Below are positions 34,321-54,198 of a stretch of 64,000 nt of DNA, piece after piece. This DNA is from Antitrichia curtipendula (lineage: Eukaryota > Streptophyta > Bryopsida > Hypnales > Leucodontaceae), in the NCBI GenBank assembly GCA_951230915.1, contig OX579641.1:18702254-18766253 (forward strand). Direction: 5' to 3'. The stretch's first letter is position 1; each line of letters starts with the position of its first letter. A model generated the notes under the pieces. The model ran no database searches. It was not told the DNA's origin and saw nothing but the letters and a program-made list of their open reading frames with translations. The position numbers were made by a program, and so were the translations under genes.

Positions 34321-36350
34321 ATATTTCCTCCAATTTTGTGTTTTCTCCATGCAAAGTTTAAAGAAAATATTTGATAACATTCCTAACATTTTGGCATTTG
34401 TTTTTAGAATTACTTTTGCTGAACTTGATAGCTGGGTACAGTATGCTAACTGAATATTGTTTGTCCTATTTCAGTACGTCGTTATCCTATTTTGTTGTTT
34501 TCAAAAAATAACAGAACACAAATTTTATCATAGAAGTCTTTTTGTGGCAACCTCTCTCCTAATCTCTTCTGTCTTTGTTAAGTGCTCTGTTGTTTTGAAT
34601 GAGTTCATTTTGGAGACCTAAACCCAGTCTAACTTATTACCTTGTACAGTTCAGTTTGCTGCTGGATGCCATCATTTTAATAAGTAAAACAAGCCTGGAT
34701 GACAAACAGATATAACATATGTCAGTCACAAGTTACATGGTGCCATTCAATTTTACAACAAATCATTCACCATTTCCAAATCTGAGTAACATATTTTCAA
34801 AAGCTAACCCCATTCAATAGGTCTTCAAGTCAAATACAACCCATCAGCAACCGATATTCATCTGAATCCATCTACAAAACTTTCTTCGCACGTAAGCCAC
34901 AAGCAGTGTATACCGCCTACCGTACTTAAACTCCATGTAAACTCCACGTGTGGAAAGAGTGACAATCCTGTACTCTAATATTCTTCTAGATCATTCTGAG
35001 AAACTGAAATCAGACAATTCATACTCTGTTTCAAAGTACGGAAGCAAGTACCTTAGAAGCTTCACATATGCTACCAAGATCAAAGGAGGGAAATTATAAT
35101 CTAAACACAAACCAACAGCTTCAAAAGTAATAACATTCCAGCTGGGCATGGAACACCAAGAAAATAATATAACTTACTGTCAGCGAGCATGTACACAAAT
35201 TAGGTGACCATTAAAAAAAAGAAATTAACAAATCTAAATAACTTTGACCGATACAGTATGCAGTCAATTGATGTCCTTGACTTGTGTCATGAACATATGT
35301 CACAAGAACAGAAATGATCTGAAATTGTAACCCAGACTGTGACAGTCTCTTTTCAGTGGCCAGTTCAGGTGGCCACCTTCACCTTCCCAAAAAACTTAAT
35401 GCCTTCCCCTTCGAAGAGTGGTGCAAGTCGCTCTACCTCGCAAAATAGGGGAAAAAAAGCTAGTAACTGCACCATTATCCGGTGCATTGGGCATTTAGGG
35501 GTTAGTATTGTTTGTAGGAAGGTTCTGTACTGTACATTTGAAGTTAACTATGTATGCACCTAGAGGTTGATATTACCACTTCCAACTCCTAGATATATAC
35601 AATCTTGAGAACAGTGCTTCCCAAGCTTGGGTGATCATTGTCTATCACAGATGCCTAAAATGCATGTGCAAAACCAGCTGAGGAACAGGAGCAGAGGTCT
35701 TGCCAAGCACACAAATATCAAAGACAACAAAGTTCTCTCAAAAGCAAAGAGGATCATCATTGTAATTATAAAAGTCAAATTTGTCACTGCAACTACCCTC
35801 TTGGGGGGGCCTCTTTTTGTACTCATATATAAGTAAAACCTAAGCGGGATAACCTGCACAACCTAGTGGTCTCTATCATATTATGCACCCTGCTTATCTT
35901 ACTTGCCCCTCGCTGGAGGAAATCTGCGGTGTATTGTACAGATGCACAAACAGTGGCTTTATTGAAATATTGAAAATGGCAACAAGCAAATAACAATAGC
36001 GGTAGATGGAAATGACACCAGATGGAAATGTCAGCAAAGAAATATCTTCATGATACAATGCTAAAGAAGAAGGCACTGACACCATACCACAGTGAGTGCA
36101 GGTATCACTTATGACAGCGTAAACGGGATCACTGATCCACGGTCATGTCGCACAGTAACTGCTGAAATATTACACGGGCTTTCTCCCAAACATTTTTGAG
36201 AAGCCACTGGTCAGCATGAACTACTGGTACAAATCAGATCACTGTCGCATAGCCCCCTATCGCGACTGCATCTCTTCTGGTCACGAACACTGCAAAAAAT
36301 TGCAAATCTCTGCTGATCACCAACACTGAAACTGGAAGCCGCTGCAAACA
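33717..36350. other. Intergenic DNA, with an (AAAT)n microsatellite
   Basis: (AAAT)n runs from about 34283 to 34322. No gene is recognised on either strand. The last few hundred bases (35.3-36.35 kb) are less AT-rich and probably include the 3' flank of the small membrane protein gene. Confidence 0.45.
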
Positions 36351-37164
36351 TCAGTGGACTTTCCGTCGGTCCTCAGGTTTGTCCGTAGCCAGCTTGTAAA
36401 TCCAAAACACCTGATTCACACAAACACGTATGGTAATGAGCTCATGATATTGTATCGCCTTCTGAAGTACCAATCGGAGAGCACTTCATAACTGTTTAAA
36501 GCATTAGGTCACGAATGCCTCCTCCACTCACTCGTTTCAACTTAGAAAGCATACCAGCCATTACGCCCGAGACCATGAGCAGCCTGTGCTGAGAGACCAC
36601 GTGACATACACAGGAGGAACAAAGAGGCAAACAATCTTTGGTTTAAGTCCGTGCCGGGGATTCGGAGACATTTGAGTTTCATTAGCGGAAAGACAAGGTT
36701 AAAAACTTCGGCAGAGTATGGCAAAAGGATGAAAAACAAGTTCAATAATCTCAAATTATAATACTCGTTGATTATTCTTGCGACCAGGGTGTGAGCAACC
36801 GTGTATGTGTTAAGAACATGGTCTATTGCTGAGAAATCGAAGGATAGAACGATAACATCGAGCACGGATGAACCGGGAAGCAGAAGCCATCCATCTGGCA
36901 GTCCGAAACTTATGAAACAATTGAATGTGGATTAGGTCAAGGAGACAAGAAGAACCGATTCCACGGTGGTTGGAGTGAGCAAAAGACATCGGCCAAAGAG
37001 GGAAAATAAGAGAAAGCACCAACGGAAACCCTAAAGGAAAGAAGCGCATTTAAAGGTACCAAGGCGAAGACATGCGCAACGACGAGTGCCGACACGACGA
37101 GCGGCATCCAGGACAGAGACCCCGGTGTGCCGCTGCCAGGCATCACTCCTCCCTGCTGCGCCAT
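36351..37164 (-). CDS. Small single-pass membrane protein, 2 exons, 54 aa
   Basis: Exon 1 (37164-37060) encodes 35 residues: a short glycine-rich head (MAQQGGVMPGSGTPG) followed by SWMPLVVSALVVAHVFAL. A GT donor follows at 37059. Exon 2 (36410-36351, after a CAG acceptor) encodes VFWIYKLATDKPEDRRKVH and a TGA stop. Joined in phase 0 they give one membrane span at about residues 20-40 and a basic tail. I recall a plant family of about this length with the same SWMP...ALVVAHV and FWIY-LAT patterns ending in a basic tail, which is why the downstream Met at 37164 is preferred over an in-frame Met at 37260. The function is unknown to me. The second exon is only 60 nt, so simple ORF calling misses the gene. 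Confidence 0.8.
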
Positions 37165-38299
37165 CGTCAATCGTCGCTTCCTGATTCTGCCTGGCTGCCC
37201 CTCTCTGTACACTAATACAAAAGGCCCAATACTGCTCGAAAGCTCTGTCTCTTCATGCATCCAACGCTCCGGCCATCATTTCTTCGCAAGAACATCGTCC
37301 CCCTGCCTCCAGTGCTCAATCCTCGCATCGTCTACTGCCGTGGCGACCACTTCAACCTGTCACAACTTACTTTCGACCTAATTGTTCACGATTTCGACCT
37401 CTTTTTCTTCTTCTTTTTCTTTTCATTGAGATCCGATAACAGTCTATCACTCCTTACCACAAAGGATAAAGAAGAACGCCCAGATTTAACTTAACCCCTC
37501 AGTGTCCTGCTTCATTTGGATACACCAAAGAGGCTCCTAAATTGCGAGACAGACTGAGACGGTCTCTTTTCAGTGGATAGTAAGTTACATTAACTTAAGC
37601 GAGAGACTGTTTCATCCAAAGCAGCAACCAATAGTGTATGGGATGGCAAGTACTGAAGTAGCTCTTTAAAAGAAGATTATTTGCTACATGTAATCCAGGG
37701 ACACCACATGCTTACCCAGTCAAAATCAACATCAAAAGCACTCCTGTTTTAGGCCTTAGACCTGGTTTGTACTTGTTTTTGGCAATGAAATCTTCTTTTT
37801 CATTTGTGTCCAAAAAAAACTTAAAATTAAATCAACATCAGTAATTACATCTCCAAAATTCCCGATCCGCAATGCAGTCCTGCTGTTTGAGGTTATAATT
37901 TGCTTTGCTTCTGGGTGCCAGCTCTGTACGTGCAACCAAAATCAAACACCTGCTAATAGCTCACTAGTAAGAAAACCTCTCATACTAGAGAGTTTCTGGT
38001 GTTCTTGTGTCTTGTTCCCCAGTGTGAACATTTCGCTTCAGGAGAAAATATCTTGCCATGTTGACAAAAGTGAGAGGACGGGATGAGAGGACGCCCACAT
38101 ATTTGTGTTTTCCAGCGCCTTCGAGCATGACTAATTTATCAGTCTCCTCCACAAGAATTCTGCGTCATTTCCATTAGACAATGAATGACTGACGTCTTTG
38201 TAGACTTTTAGCCCATTTCAGAGTGCCACGTCCCACAAAGCGAGTCTTGAGCAAACGTGCTATCTTCACCACACTTGAGATGAATAAAAGTGTTCTCCG
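37165..38299. other. Upstream region of the small gene and 3' flank of RecQ
   Basis: No further exon is recognised. A LINE-like 3' tail (GGCAATGAAATCTTC...TTTGTGTCC plus an A-run) is at about 37783-37820. The segment near 37550-37585 shares about 30 bp (GGTCTCTTTTCAGTGG) with 35340-35360. Confidence 0.4.
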
Positions 38300-45352
<7,053 letters not shown>

Positions 45353-46029
45353 CGCTGCCAATATTTTATCAACGACAGCAGCTGTAATTTCTGGCAGCAG
45401 GAGGATCAATTTCTTCTCTACATAATCCTTTGTGACCCAACAAAATCCCTAATTATGTGAATAACAGCACAGGCAGAGGAGCAAAGGGAGTAGGATTTCC
45501 CAACCGAAACAGAAAACTAGCCCTAATTACAACCGCAACTGCAAAAACGCACGCTAAGTTAGCTACACTGCAGATTAATCTCCACTGAACTACAGTCTTG
45601 GCGCTCATTCAGATGTCCAAAATTCCATCTTCCTTGGAGTAAAAACCAATGCAGCACCGGCAACCATAAATGCAGATGATCTCATTCAATTCCCAGAATC
45701 TAACACACCTTAACACACCTGGGAAAACTGCCAAAGCTGGCAATTCAAATGCGAACGACACCCGCGTACGAAAGCAGCGCAGCTACAAACACAGAACTCA
45801 AATCCTCAGCCAGAATCAAACGAAACGTCACATTGACCAAGAAGCATCACATGCTACAGCAAGGACGACAACCACATCATCTCTGCACAACTGGCATTAG
45901 CACGAAGCAACGTTAAACCCTGCTCACGGTAAATAGGGAACGCACGGTGACAGGACGGCATCAGTGGCTACACCGTAAAACCCTAAACCCTTTGCCCCTT
46001 CGATTGTTGGGGAGATTTTGAGGCGACCT
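45353..46029. promoter_or_regulatory. RecQ upstream region, probably divergent with the 46-kb unit
   Basis: This is the leader and promoter area of the RecQ gene. It contains a double telo-box, AAAACCCTAAACCC, at 45977-45990. The next unit, if real, is on the plus strand, so the interval may serve both. Confidence 0.4.
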
Positions 46030-48150
46030 TCAGTTTGCAGTCCAGACCAAGTTTCATGCAAGATTTTCACGCCAATTTGACATCACAGCACTTGAATTCT
46101 GGACATCGACACTGGAGTCATGGCGTGTTAGTAGTGGACTCTCAGGTATTCTTCCTCTTCTTTCGTGTTGTTGAATATACGCCGGGAATCAATCATTTTA
46201 GCCGTTGCCAATCTCAACTTCAGACATGGTTTTGGATTTTCTGTAGACAATTGTTGGAGTTATGTTCTAGTACTGTATCTAAATTGATCTCGGCCTCTAC
46301 TTCTAGTTGACGCATTAGCTTTAGGTTTTCGGAGCTTAGCATGTGAGCTGTTTTGATGTGCATCCTGGACAGTTGCATTTACCATCACAGACATGTTTGT
46401 GCATGATTTTAATATACATTCGCTACATAGCAGAAAATTCCTTCAGAGGTATTCTAGAAAACTTAGTCACCTTAAACCCTGCCAATTGTAATTGCCAATT
46501 GTAACACGGTTAGATGTTCTAGACTCCCTCTGCGACTGGGTTTTCTCCAAATGATTGTAATTTGGGCACCGTCTGCGAAGCCATAAGGCCATTCCAGTCA
46601 TTATCTGTTATCATTACACCTTGTATTGAGCAAGCAGCATGTGAGTTGCTGAAAGGCAGAGAGGCTTGGATATTTTCACCTGAAGAGATTTCGTGTATCA
46701 TCGTAGGATGTATGACTGATGGTGTGAGTTTCTTGGTCGTACATTTGTTGAGTGCTCTGTAATTGAAGCCGATGGTATGTGGATGCAGTTACTAAAGAAA
46801 TCCGACTCGAAGGAGAGCACAGGGCCTTGGTTCTTCGTAACATTTACTACTGTGGCTTTAATTCCATCACTTATTCTATAAGAACTTGCATACCTTGATT
46901 TGAGGTTTTTGAGTATTCTTGAAATTATTTGAAGGTCATCACCCCTGTTGGATACATTGAACCTGAGTAAGTTTACAGAATATTTGTAGCAAACTGGTGT
47001 TCTAGAAATTCCTCGCTTAACTTAATTTTGCGTATGTGTGCGGGAAAAAGAAAGCATTGATTGAGCTCAATTATAAATCTACAGTGCCTTTTACAATTGA
47101 ATGGGTCTCTTCCAGGGTGGATTGGAACCCGGTGGACCACCACTTGAAGCAAGACAAATGGGGCATTGAAGAAGAAAATCGAGGCGATACTAAGCTCCAT
47201 GTTGAGATAAACTCTGAGAAGGATCTGAAAGTAAGTATTCGTGTAAGTATTCGTGTAACTTCAAACCAATTTCTTAGTCACAATTATTCTAACAACAATG
47301 ACACAGCGTATCTCCTTAAATAAGAACAGTGATTCTTCGTTTTCAGCGCCTCACACACGAGATTTGTTGGTGGAAAGGAAATCCGATTGTTAAGGTTTTT
47401 AACACCGAATGATTCAGAGAATGGATTACATTATATGCACTTTCCTATTATAGGGACCAGTTTGAAAATGGAGGTTTCATTCCTCTTGTGCTGCTCTTTA
47501 GGAGTGGTGAGAATGAACGAGTCTTTTGCAAAATGACCAGGAAAGCACTCACTCGCCCAACGTGAGCGAGAACATGGCCTTATATAAGTGCTGCCATGAA
47601 CTCAGGCCTGAAATCGTGTGATCCACGACCTCTAAGCTATATAACATAATGTATTATGGCATCACTGTATTTTAGACCGAATTGATTCAAAGATTCAAAA
47701 GGCAGATACTATCCAAAATAGTTAGATACAAAGTCGATGACTTTGGTAGATGCATTTCTTACGGAGCTCGCTCTCATTTCATGAAATATAAATACTATTT
47801 GCATCATCTGTTTTTTATTGAATATTGAATATTGCAGGGTACGAAATGTATGAGAAACTACCAGATGACACCAACTTCACCAATTGCCTGCCTTTGAATT
47901 CGCAGATGCCTAAGAAACAAAAAACGCCCGATTGCTGGAGACTTCTCGCAAGCAAATGGATATCCCACATGGAAATATTCCATAGTGACTGTTGGTAGGG
48001 AAAGTTCAGTAACATCTACTCAACTGACCCCGAGCTTGAGCTTCATATCCAGATCAACAAAGAAGGAAGGGTATGGATGCAAGGGATTGATGAAGTATGG
48101 CGTGATATGCTACTACCAATATACCAAAACAGGTTTGAAAAATTTTGAAT
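46030..48150 (+). pseudogene. Unrecognised plus-strand unit, possibly a decayed gene
   Basis: I do not recognise this. Candidate exons are at about 47060-47229, ending LHVEINSEKDLK before a GTAAGT donor, and at about 47837-48149, after a GCAG acceptor, beginning GYEMYEKLPDDTNF. The two share a weak repeat: DTKLHVEINSEKD against PELELHIQINKEG. A TAG at about 47996 breaks the second exon after HSDCW, after which the frame continues GKFSNIYSTDPELELHIQ to a TGA. Open segments at 46.0-46.14 and 46.56-46.76 kb could be earlier exons. Base composition is gene-like rather than repeat-like. It may be a pseudogene, or the TAG may lie outside the true exon. Confidence 0.35.
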
Positions 48151-49315
48151 CCTAAACTTTTTGAGCCTTGTCTGACGCGGAACATTCTACAGTAACTGAT
48201 GCAAGTGCTTGCAGCAGCCGGAGTTGGTACAGTGTATTATGATGATTTCAAAAATCTATCTCACTGCTTCCCACTTTTGTCTGATTGCTTTTTACGGTGA
48301 GGATAAGTTTCGTAGATGCTTCAATCTTGGCCACAGGCTACGGGAGCTGTAGCCGAAGTTTCGATTTAGATTTACACCATGACACCATCAACAGAAAGTA
48401 AGGGTAGAACCGAACGAAAATGGAATACAATACAAGGTGCCTGTGCTGACTTAGCATCTCCGGAGATGCCTGTAAACTCGGTCAAAAGCTTCTTTCCCCT
48501 CGTGTTTTCTGGGAAAAGGATGCTGTGACATAAAAACATCAGGACTGCTGCTGATGTGGGTCCTCAGAATAGAAGACAAGCTTCAGTGAAAGACGTCAAT
48601 AACGTGACTTGGGAATTCGGGATGGGGTGCTGCAGTAGTGCAGTGGCGATCATTTCTTTATATATACACAGGTCTTGGTTTCCACAGGCAAGGAGTGGCT
48701 CTGTGGGAATGTGTGCGTACAATCTCATGATTTTTAGGAGTTTTGACCGCTTACAATAATTTTGAACCTCTTCAATCACTCCGTCTATCAAATCCATGAA
48801 CGGAAAAGTCATTCTATTTCACAGTTACTTAATTAGAATTTTTTTTTAAAGTTGTTCTAATTATAAACATGTCAATTGGCTAATAAGATGTGGAGTGACA
48901 CTGCGATTAGTGTGGGGCTTGGTACCTGTGAAGGAGGTTCTCATGGAATTATTGAAAAACTGTGCAAACATCAATCAGTTTTTGAAGAAGTGTTGCATTG
49001 TTTGGAGACGTTAGAGTTAATCGTAAAGGAAAACCCAGTTTGAAACAGGGGTGTCAGAGGAAGGTATAACTAAGAATAGTACAAAAGAAACAGAGCCCCA
49101 AACTCCATCGGACCTCAGTTTTGGTGCTCCAAGGAATTTTGTCTCGTGTTTTTCATGAACTCCGGCTTGTGGTCCCGCATTGTACATACTTTACGATTAA
49201 TTGTGTTGGAAGACAAAAATATTTTGGTCATAGCAACCACAAAACACAACAAGATTGACTTGCCCCAACAACTCTTCCTGTGAAAACAACTCTGCCAAAG
49301 GTGATGATTTTGGTA
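48151..49315. other. Intergenic DNA, no gene seen
   Basis: An open frame on the minus strand at 48564-48812 has no motif I know. No other evidence is present. Confidence 0.4.
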
Positions 49316-50197
49316 TAAGTAGGAGGTCCATAAAGCACTTAGGCTCTTAAAACATCCACATCCTCAAATGTGTATTATTTGTGTATTTTGCTTTCTAATT
49401 GCACTAGCAATGTATAAATAGTGTACATTTGGGGAGGTGGACAATTTTAGTGACCACTATGTTTCAATTTCAAAAATTCATAATTAATTCCACGAAGATC
49501 CAAAAAATATGAAACAATGTGGTTAAGTCCTAAAGGACCAAAGGACTATTCAACTTATGCAAGAAATCTTAGGTAGCTGGACATGAAGACAATTTTAGTT
49601 GATTGTTTGTGAAATTTTGACACAATGTGTAAACATGTACTTCCTTGGTGAAAACATAATTTTTTTCCAGTCAGGCATCCAAATCAAAAGTTGTATTCCC
49701 CTAATAAATTTGGGTAGCTTGGGCAGTTTCGAATAGCATGTGTAGAATTCCTCCTCTCTTACTAAAATTTGGTATGTATATAACTAACATGATATAGGAT
49801 GCAACTATCAAAAAATTAACAATAAATAGTGCAAAATCTCACTCTAGGAATTAAAATTTGTTGACCTTATTGACAAGGTTGGAAAAAAAATTCTTCTAAC
49901 TTCAAACCCTATAATCTTTCAACCTGTGTTGTCAAAGTTTCTGAAAAAAATTTCACTAATTTCTATGCTAGTCTAGTACAATTTTTTTGGGTTGAATTTT
50001 TTTTTAATTATATGTTTTTCATTGTCCTAAAATATGGCAATTTTCAAATTTTATGCATGAAATCTGCCTTGATCCTTTAGGAATAAAATTTCGATTCTAT
50101 TTCAATATATTATTTCAAAAATAATTTCAAAAACTATAACCTCTCCAAAATTAATTTCTAGCTCTTTAAATGGGCACTTTAAAGACCTCCTATCTTA
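49316..50197. mobile_element. MITE family 'R', copy 2, split by TTAA copy H
   Basis: The ends AGTAGGAGGTCCATAAAGC at 49318 and GCACTTTAAAGACCTCCTATCT ending about 50195 are imperfect inverted copies with TA outside. The interior matches 33421-33716 (AATTCATAA-TAATTCCAC-AAG-TCC) up to the insertion of copy H. Confidence 0.65.
49523..50086. mobile_element. TTAA family, copy H (old)
   Basis: TTAA then GTCCTAAAGGACC opens at 49523. The right end is GATCCTTTAGGA followed by ATAA, a decayed TTAA. The interior is diverged. The flanking R-family copy at about 33609 reads GGGTTAGATG at the matching position, consistent with an unoccupied site. Confidence 0.65.
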
Positions 50198-51857
50198 CTT
50201 TGGTTACATTTATTTGGCACCAAACATCCATAATTAAAATGTTGTTAATCCAAAAGTTTCTATCTACCATTTTGGAAGCATATTATCCTTCTTCTACATC
50301 AATTTGGATATTGACTTCAAAAAATATGATATATTAGGGGATTGTATGCAATTGAGTTCCCTAAACCTCTTTGGGACTAGGAAGTAGTTAAGATTTTCAA
50401 AATTGTAAAGATGTTTTATTAAATGCAACTTAGAAGAATAATGTAATGATGATTTTTAAACAATAGTTGTAAAATATAATTCATACTAAATCATATCTAT
50501 ATGGTTAAATCAACCAATATACAATACAATATTTTTCAATAAATTTGAAGCTAAAAATTGAAAATTCCTTCTAAAATCAATTGTAGATTTAATACTTGTG
50601 AGTTTCTCAAGATTTATTTTTCTTTGAAGTTCAAAATGTTAAATTCTAAACATAGTGATTTTTGAAGATTTTCATTTTTTTTTTATTCAAGTTGTTTTGA
50701 AGGATCATTTCTTGAAGTGGAAAGGTTATTTTTTGAGGTAAGACATACTAGTACCTATTGAATAATAAAATTTTGCAAAGCAAAGTCTTCAAAATCTATA
50801 CTAAACAAATGTTGAAGAATTAACACAATAATTCTTAAAAAATCAATGAATGAAAAAAAATAATAATAATAATAATTGTATGATTGGATGTGTTTACGTT
50901 CATCCATAGTTCAAAATTTGAATGCTTGGTCTCTTAGGGGGTAAACAAAAGACAAAAACAAGCATAACTTCTCTATGCACTCTCTCTACTATTAGTCTCC
51001 AATAATATGCAAAGACTACTAAGTATAATTTTATTTTTTTAATTTTTAATTTTGTTTGGCTCACATAAAAATAAATCCATTACAAGAGAAGAAAGAAGAA
51101 CAACACTCCCAACAGCAACAACCAAGCTCTTGAAGGCAAAAAACATGAATATACATTGAACCTCGATTGATCGATCGATCAATAGATCGATATAATCAGT
51201 TGAGAGTATGCATCTTTTGTGAGGGTGGATCAATGAATGATACATTTGGATGAAATTTCATTAAAAGCATAAACTAAATGACATTGTTGACTAGCCTAAA
51301 CCATTCTCCTTATGACATTGGGATAATTTCTCCATAGATGCCTGGAAAAGAATTTAGTTGAACATGCAAAGAATCATTGACTATCTAGGAAGTTGCCATG
51401 CTAGGGGCTCCCACTTTCTACGGAAGCAGAAGGGCCCCTCCTAATCAGTGTTGGTTAATGATATTATGAATCATCATGGTGGGCCAACTTACCACGATGA
51501 AAGTTCCTTTTCTCCTTTCAAAAGTGAGGTATCATAAATAAAATAAAATAAATATAATTCAATCCCAACTCCCAATATGGAAGGGGGGAGGGGGTTCCTT
51601 GAGTTTTAAGGAAATCTTAGACTTTAATTTTTTAAACTAAATTTTCATCTTTGATATTATTAGTGTGCAAAGTGGAAAGGGTTAGTGTAATAAGGATCCC
51701 ATCATGCACACAAAACGAGAGACCGTCATTTGGTGCAGCCCCCACCAGTCGTGGGGGCATGCCATCTCGCCTCGCCACGATGGACCCTTATTGTATTCAA
51801 ATTGCTCCAAATCAGCCATATTCTTCTTCCCAAGCAAACTCCCTTGCTGAGGACAAC
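50198..51857. other. AT-rich DNA with microsatellites and a LINE-like tail
   Basis: (AAT)n lies near 50862-50878 and a (GATC)-rich stretch at about 51165-51192. A minus-strand LINE-like 3' tail (TTTTTAATTTTTAATTTTG...AAATCCATTAC) is at about 51036-51090. No gene is seen. Confidence 0.4.
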
Positions 51858-52134
51858 TAAGGTAGGTACCCTCAAATGTGCCACTGACCTTAAACCGCCA
51901 TTTATATTGTGTGTACATCTCCAAAATCAGTTCTGTACCTATATAGAAGAAACGCTTTTAGAACCAAACTTTGTTCCTTAATAACTTTTGCATACAGTAT
52001 CCAAATGCCATGTTCTTTGGTGCGTTGGAACCTCCTTTCACTTGCCAACCAGAACATGTGAAAATTTGACCACTCTAATAATAGCAACTAGGCTCAGTAG
52101 CAAAAAAGTGGCGGTTTTGGGTGTACCTACCTTA
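51858..52134. mobile_element. MITE family 'T', copy 5 (273 bp, inverted orientation)
   Basis: The ends AGGTAGGTACCCTCAAATG at 51860 and TTTTGGGTGTACCTACCT ending at 52132 have TA outside on both sides. It is read in the opposite orientation to the other copies. It has an unoccupied TTAA at 51890-51893 matching the insertion site of element A in copy 1. Confidence 0.8.
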
Positions 52135-52660
52135 GTAAGGGTGAGATTTCCAACTCCCACAATATTAATAGTAGTTGACAATCACCCGCTCTTTTGCAAC
52201 TGATGGTGTGCCCACTCCCCAAGTCCCCATGCGAAAACTGGGATGTTGCCAAACGGGGAGAACCCTGGTCAAACCTAAAGTTAAGTTCCATGGATCGAAT
52301 ATCCCGGAGCCAGCGAGGTTTCCGAGACTCACTATCATCATCCCCTCAGCTGTTGTGTGCCCCTCAGCGGGACCTTTTTTCCTTTTTTCCTTTTGCTTTT
52401 GCTTGATGATGTTGCTTATTGGGAATCATGACTTCATATGGTCTTTGATTGTTTAGATCTCACCTGCCAGTAATGTACTTATTATTACACACCACAAGGG
52501 CAAGCCGGGGATGGGGGCACTCATGCAAGATCTTTAAGCATGTTATGGGGATAGAAAATTAAATTATTTTACAAAGGGACGATCATTTCAAGTGGCTGCT
52601 TGCTTACTGGGAATCATGACATCATGTACTTATTACATGAGTGGGTTTGCTCCCTTTTAT
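52135..52660. other. Intergenic DNA, no gene seen
   Basis: Short frames only. The stretch 52160-52400 is less AT-rich than its surroundings but has no recognised motif. Confidence 0.4.
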
Positions 52661-53044
52661 TAGGGGTAGTCACGGCATGTTCAAGTGGTGTGTGAACTGT
52701 GAACAATGAACAATGAACAATGGAAAGTGCTTTGAGGGGCCAATGAGAAGTGACGAATATTGAACAAGCCGTAACCACCCTTTTTGTTCAAATGTTGAGA
52801 ATGAACAATGGAGGATGGATAATGGCGAGATGGACGGATATAATGGAAAGTTAAGAGAACAAAGGAATAATCTTAGCTGAACATTGATTGTTCACTCCCA
52901 ACATCCACCTCCGGAGGTGGATGTTGGGAGTGAACAATCAATGTTCTGCTAAGAATATTCCGTCAAAAGGAAGCCATCCCTACGCCGCCACCACTTCAAT
53001 GTTCATTGTTCACCATCACGGTGAACATGCCGTGACTACCCCTA
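52661..53044. mobile_element. 384-bp foldback element with a perfect central palindrome
   Basis: The terminal repeats TAGGGGTAGTCACGGCATGT (52661) and ACATGCCGTGACTACCCCTA (to 53044) are exact inverted copies; the match extends to about 23 bp. TTAT lies on both outer sides. In the interior, 52864-52961 is a palindrome centred at CCGG (52912/52913), perfect over at least 34 bp per arm. GAACAATGAACAATG units recur on the left side. It has no coding capacity. Confidence 0.75.
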
Positions 53045-53402
53045 TTATATAAAAAAAAATCACGGACATGAGAAGAATAAGGGCCTTTTTGCATGTATCG
53101 GTGGGTGGGAAAATTTCACAAAGGGTGCTACAGGTGCAAATAGAAATTACACTTTCATCCTGATCTTGTAGTTGGGAGAAATACTATAAGAATTGCACAC
53201 ATATTAGATTCCCTCAAGATTGACTAGTCTTCACCAATGGGGTTGTCCACCTAAACCTTAGCTTTCTTGCTTATTTATTCCAGCAATACAATATGTGGAG
53301 CCTATTATGTCTGTAGTTTGGATTGTAGTTGCCAAGCTACCCACCGGGCTTGTATGTAAGCCCATCCTAGAAGAGGTGAGTTAGTGTCAAGAAACAAACG
53401 AC

Positions 53403-53610
53403 GCTAGAATGTGAGTGTGGAATGCAAGCCAACAAGCCTTGAACATATATATAAGTAGACGTTTTACTAATATTGAAGGTGTTTATAATATAAACACCTA
53501 TAATATAGGTATTTATAACATAGATATGCTATAATCATGGAAGCTTTATAGGATATATGTGTGTAGATTCCTATGTTCATGTGCATATGAATCTAGACTC
53601 ACACAATAGC
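53403..53610. repeat. Repeat family 'U', copy 2
   Basis: It starts GCTAGAATGTGAGTG and ends CTCACACAATAGC, an imperfect inverted pair. Between them are the same TATAATATAGGTATTTATAACA-like units as in copy 1. Confidence 0.55.
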
Positions 53611-54198
53611 ACCCATGCCAGGAAACTCTACATTGCATTCTCGACATTTTATAGCAATTATTTGTTTGGGCAAGTTTGAGAGGCTCAAAGTCTAAACTCA
53701 AGAAGATGCCATTGGCTTGTGACCTATATTAAATAGTGAAATCAGAATTCATATCTATATTAATTTCTCGACATTTGACACTATATCAATGTTTATTGTT
53801 ACTATACAAGAATGCATTACTTTTGAATTAGGTGGTATTGGAAGTGGGACCCATGAACCTCATGTGTACAAATACAAATATTTGTAGAAGTATTTGTTGA
53901 ATTAAATGACTTGTAAAATAACTTTCTTGGGATAAGGCATTCTAATTATTTAGGCAATCTAATTTCACTTTTTATTGTAGGTAATATAAAGAGCTATTAC
54001 CATTCATCTAAGATGGTGATGTGTATAGATGGAGTGAAAATCTCAATTAGTTTTGTATTTTTTGGCCTTGTAAACAAATGGAAATCAATAATATTCTGAA
54101 AATGAAAATTTGGAGAATTTTTGTATTTTTTGTGAATTCTCAAAGTCAAGATTGGAAGAAACTTCAAAGTGTTCATCAGGTGCATGTTTGGAGCGCCA

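Noticed and set aside
35331..37590. Short shared segment GTCTCTTTTCAGTGG near 35.34 and 37.56 kb as a transposon pair
   Set aside because: The match is only about 30 bp with no target duplication or inverted ends.
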